Source: Neodontobutis hainanensis
Taxonomy: Eukaryota > Chordata > Actinopteri > Gobiiformes > Odontobutidae
Assembly: GCA_024349245.1 (NCBI GenBank)
Contig: JALDNG010000843.1
Coordinates: 1 to 64,000 of the forward strand
Direction of reading: 5' to 3'
Length of the DNA stretch: 64,000 bases
Under the pieces are notes generated by a model. It ran no database searches. It was not told the DNA's origin and worked only from the letters and a program-made list of their open reading frames with translations. Positions 62,701-64,000 of this stretch are shown here, in pieces; the stretch's first letter is position 1; every line of letters begins with the position of its first letter. The translations under genes and the position numbers were made by a program.

Positions 62701-64000
62701 TTAATTATCCAATTTTCTCGAGCTGATATGAGTCACTGCTTATTTTGACTTAATATCAATATCTTCTTAAAAAAATCATCGCCAAGTATCACCAGATAAA
62801 TTAAAATATTTAGATTTTCTTTTTTAAATTTTGTTTTTTCGACTTCGATTATTCGGTATTCAAAAGCTTTTTCTATGTGATTTCTCGATTTTATTCAATA
62901 AAATTACGTTCTATACTTTCTTTTGAATTGATTTCCAATTTAAAAATCCTTTTATTTTCATCTTTACTTTAATAATTAATGTTTAGGACTTATTAAACAG
63001 GTTAAAGTTAATATAGAATGGGTGTTAACAAATTTCTGTTAGAGATGAGAAGAACAGGTTTCGGGGACATGGTAAGTTGACCTACATATGAAGACTAAAC
63101 ATATCCCCACATACTGTTTTCTAACTTAATTTTATGAGTACACTTTGCTGCATAAATTTAACTAACATAATAAAAAGGTGGGATATCCGCAACATAAGCC
63201 CGAATGACAGGCTTTTATAAAATGTTGCAAAGAATTATTTATGGATCATGAAATATATTTGTGTTTTCATTCTAGGCGTGTAACCAGGAAATTAAGCACT
63301 TATACCCTTCAAAACTGAAAACGAGCATTAAAATAAATAATCAAAGAAAGTTTTCACTGAATTTTTAGGTTACTTTAAAAGTCATAAGTTAACAGCAATC
63401 GAACATGATGAATATAACATTCAAAAAAATTAAGATGCAACTTGTTCTGGTTGCCCTGTTCACAAAGGCGAGGAAAAACAAAAACATATAAAATCAAGAT
63501 GATTAAAAAACTCGTAAAATTCGAGTTATATTCAAAATCTACGTTTTTTAAACCATTTTGTCTTTTTATCATAGATATATAAATTTAGGCTTTTAAATCC
63601 TAATGAATCAAAAACATTTGTTTTTTGAGTTCTCATGAAAAGTGCACATGTCTGGTTATATACCATTTATTTCATGAAATTTTTAAATGCCACGGTACAT
63701 TCACAAAATTCACGAGTATTCTAGTTTCTTTTGAAAATGGATTTCGAATTTTCTCAATCGTAGGTTTCTGAGAAATGGTTTCGAGTTTTGTTCCCCATAT
63801 CCTATAAAATTAGATTTTGATAAAAGTTTAAACCTTTCCTCGTTTAATTTACAAATAATTTTTCACTTTATCTTTGAACAGTAATGGAAGGGAAAATGTG
63901 TTTGTTTCAATTAAACTTTATTCAATATTTTAGCATGTTATAAATTTTTTTTGGTTAGAACGTTCGTCGGCTTCTAAACTTCACCGAGGTTTTTTCCAAC

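Larger units (their letters stand above)
50218..64000. other. AT-rich gene desert downstream of MED23
   Basis: Nearly 14 kb with no conserved gene recognised. A GC-richer patch at about 56,930-57,360 holds a 60-codon minus-strand frame (56934-57116; GIGYLGNNVASCLIQ) and longer plus-strand frames with no recognised family. An open frame at 53392-53613, without an ATG, also stands out slightly from the background. No tandem repeats, RNA genes or transposon ends were identified. Confidence 0.5.

Noticed and set aside
1..64000. Ciliate-like genome, suggested by 15-25 nt introns
   Set aside because: TAA and TGA both end conserved genes in the standard way, and the gene content (MED23, CPD-type carboxypeptidase, Mag-type gypsy, Merlin) is animal-like.
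1..64000. CRISPR arrays, bacterial operons or phage genes
   Set aside because: No regularly spaced repeats or prokaryotic gene arrangement; the conserved genes are eukaryotic and contain introns.

Overview
The window looks like nuclear DNA from an animal with a very AT-rich, gene-poor genome and extremely short introns. Four conserved eukaryotic genes can be read with confidence: TEX10/IPI1 (ribosome biogenesis), a Sec1/Munc18 (STXBP) protein, a CPE/CPD-type metallocarboxypeptidase and the Mediator subunit MED23. A fully bounded Ty3/gypsy element of Mag type and two transposon fossils are also present. In all four genes, joining the conserved reading frames requires GT-AG introns of about 21-26 nt, with one candidate of only 15 nt. 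Introns this short in a standard-code animal recall dicyemid mesozoans, for which I remember a mean intron size near 26 nt. That assignment is inference only; another reduced parasitic animal is possible. All homology calls come from memory of the protein families, with no search run.

Layout. 1-24.2 kb is almost entirely AT-rich non-coding DNA. It holds a decayed minus-strand gypsy element (about 6.28-8.23 kb) and a decayed minus-strand Merlin/ISXO2-like DNA transposon (about 15.54-16.21 kb). From 24,204 to 28,210 lies a gypsy element with 77-bp identical LTRs, a 5-bp target duplication, a tRNA-Ser-type primer-binding site and a polypurine tract; its coding region is broken in many places. 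TEX10 (minus strand, five exons) follows, ending 133 bp from the element. 30-38.6 kb is again mostly empty, with a few GC-richer islands that look like decayed coding sequence.

38.65-41.87 kb carries the Sec1/Munc18 gene (plus) and the carboxypeptidase gene (minus), tail to tail with 45 bp between stop codons. 46.30-50.22 kb is MED23 (plus), nearly full length but with one in-frame TGA that no short canonical intron removes. 50.2-64 kb is AT-rich, with a few small uncertain ORFs including one that encodes a possible secreted 74-residue protein.

The genes do not form a pathway. They are household functions (60S ribosome assembly, vesicle fusion, peptide processing, transcription) clustered within 22 kb between gene deserts. 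No rRNA, tRNA, CRISPR array or bacterial-type operon was seen.
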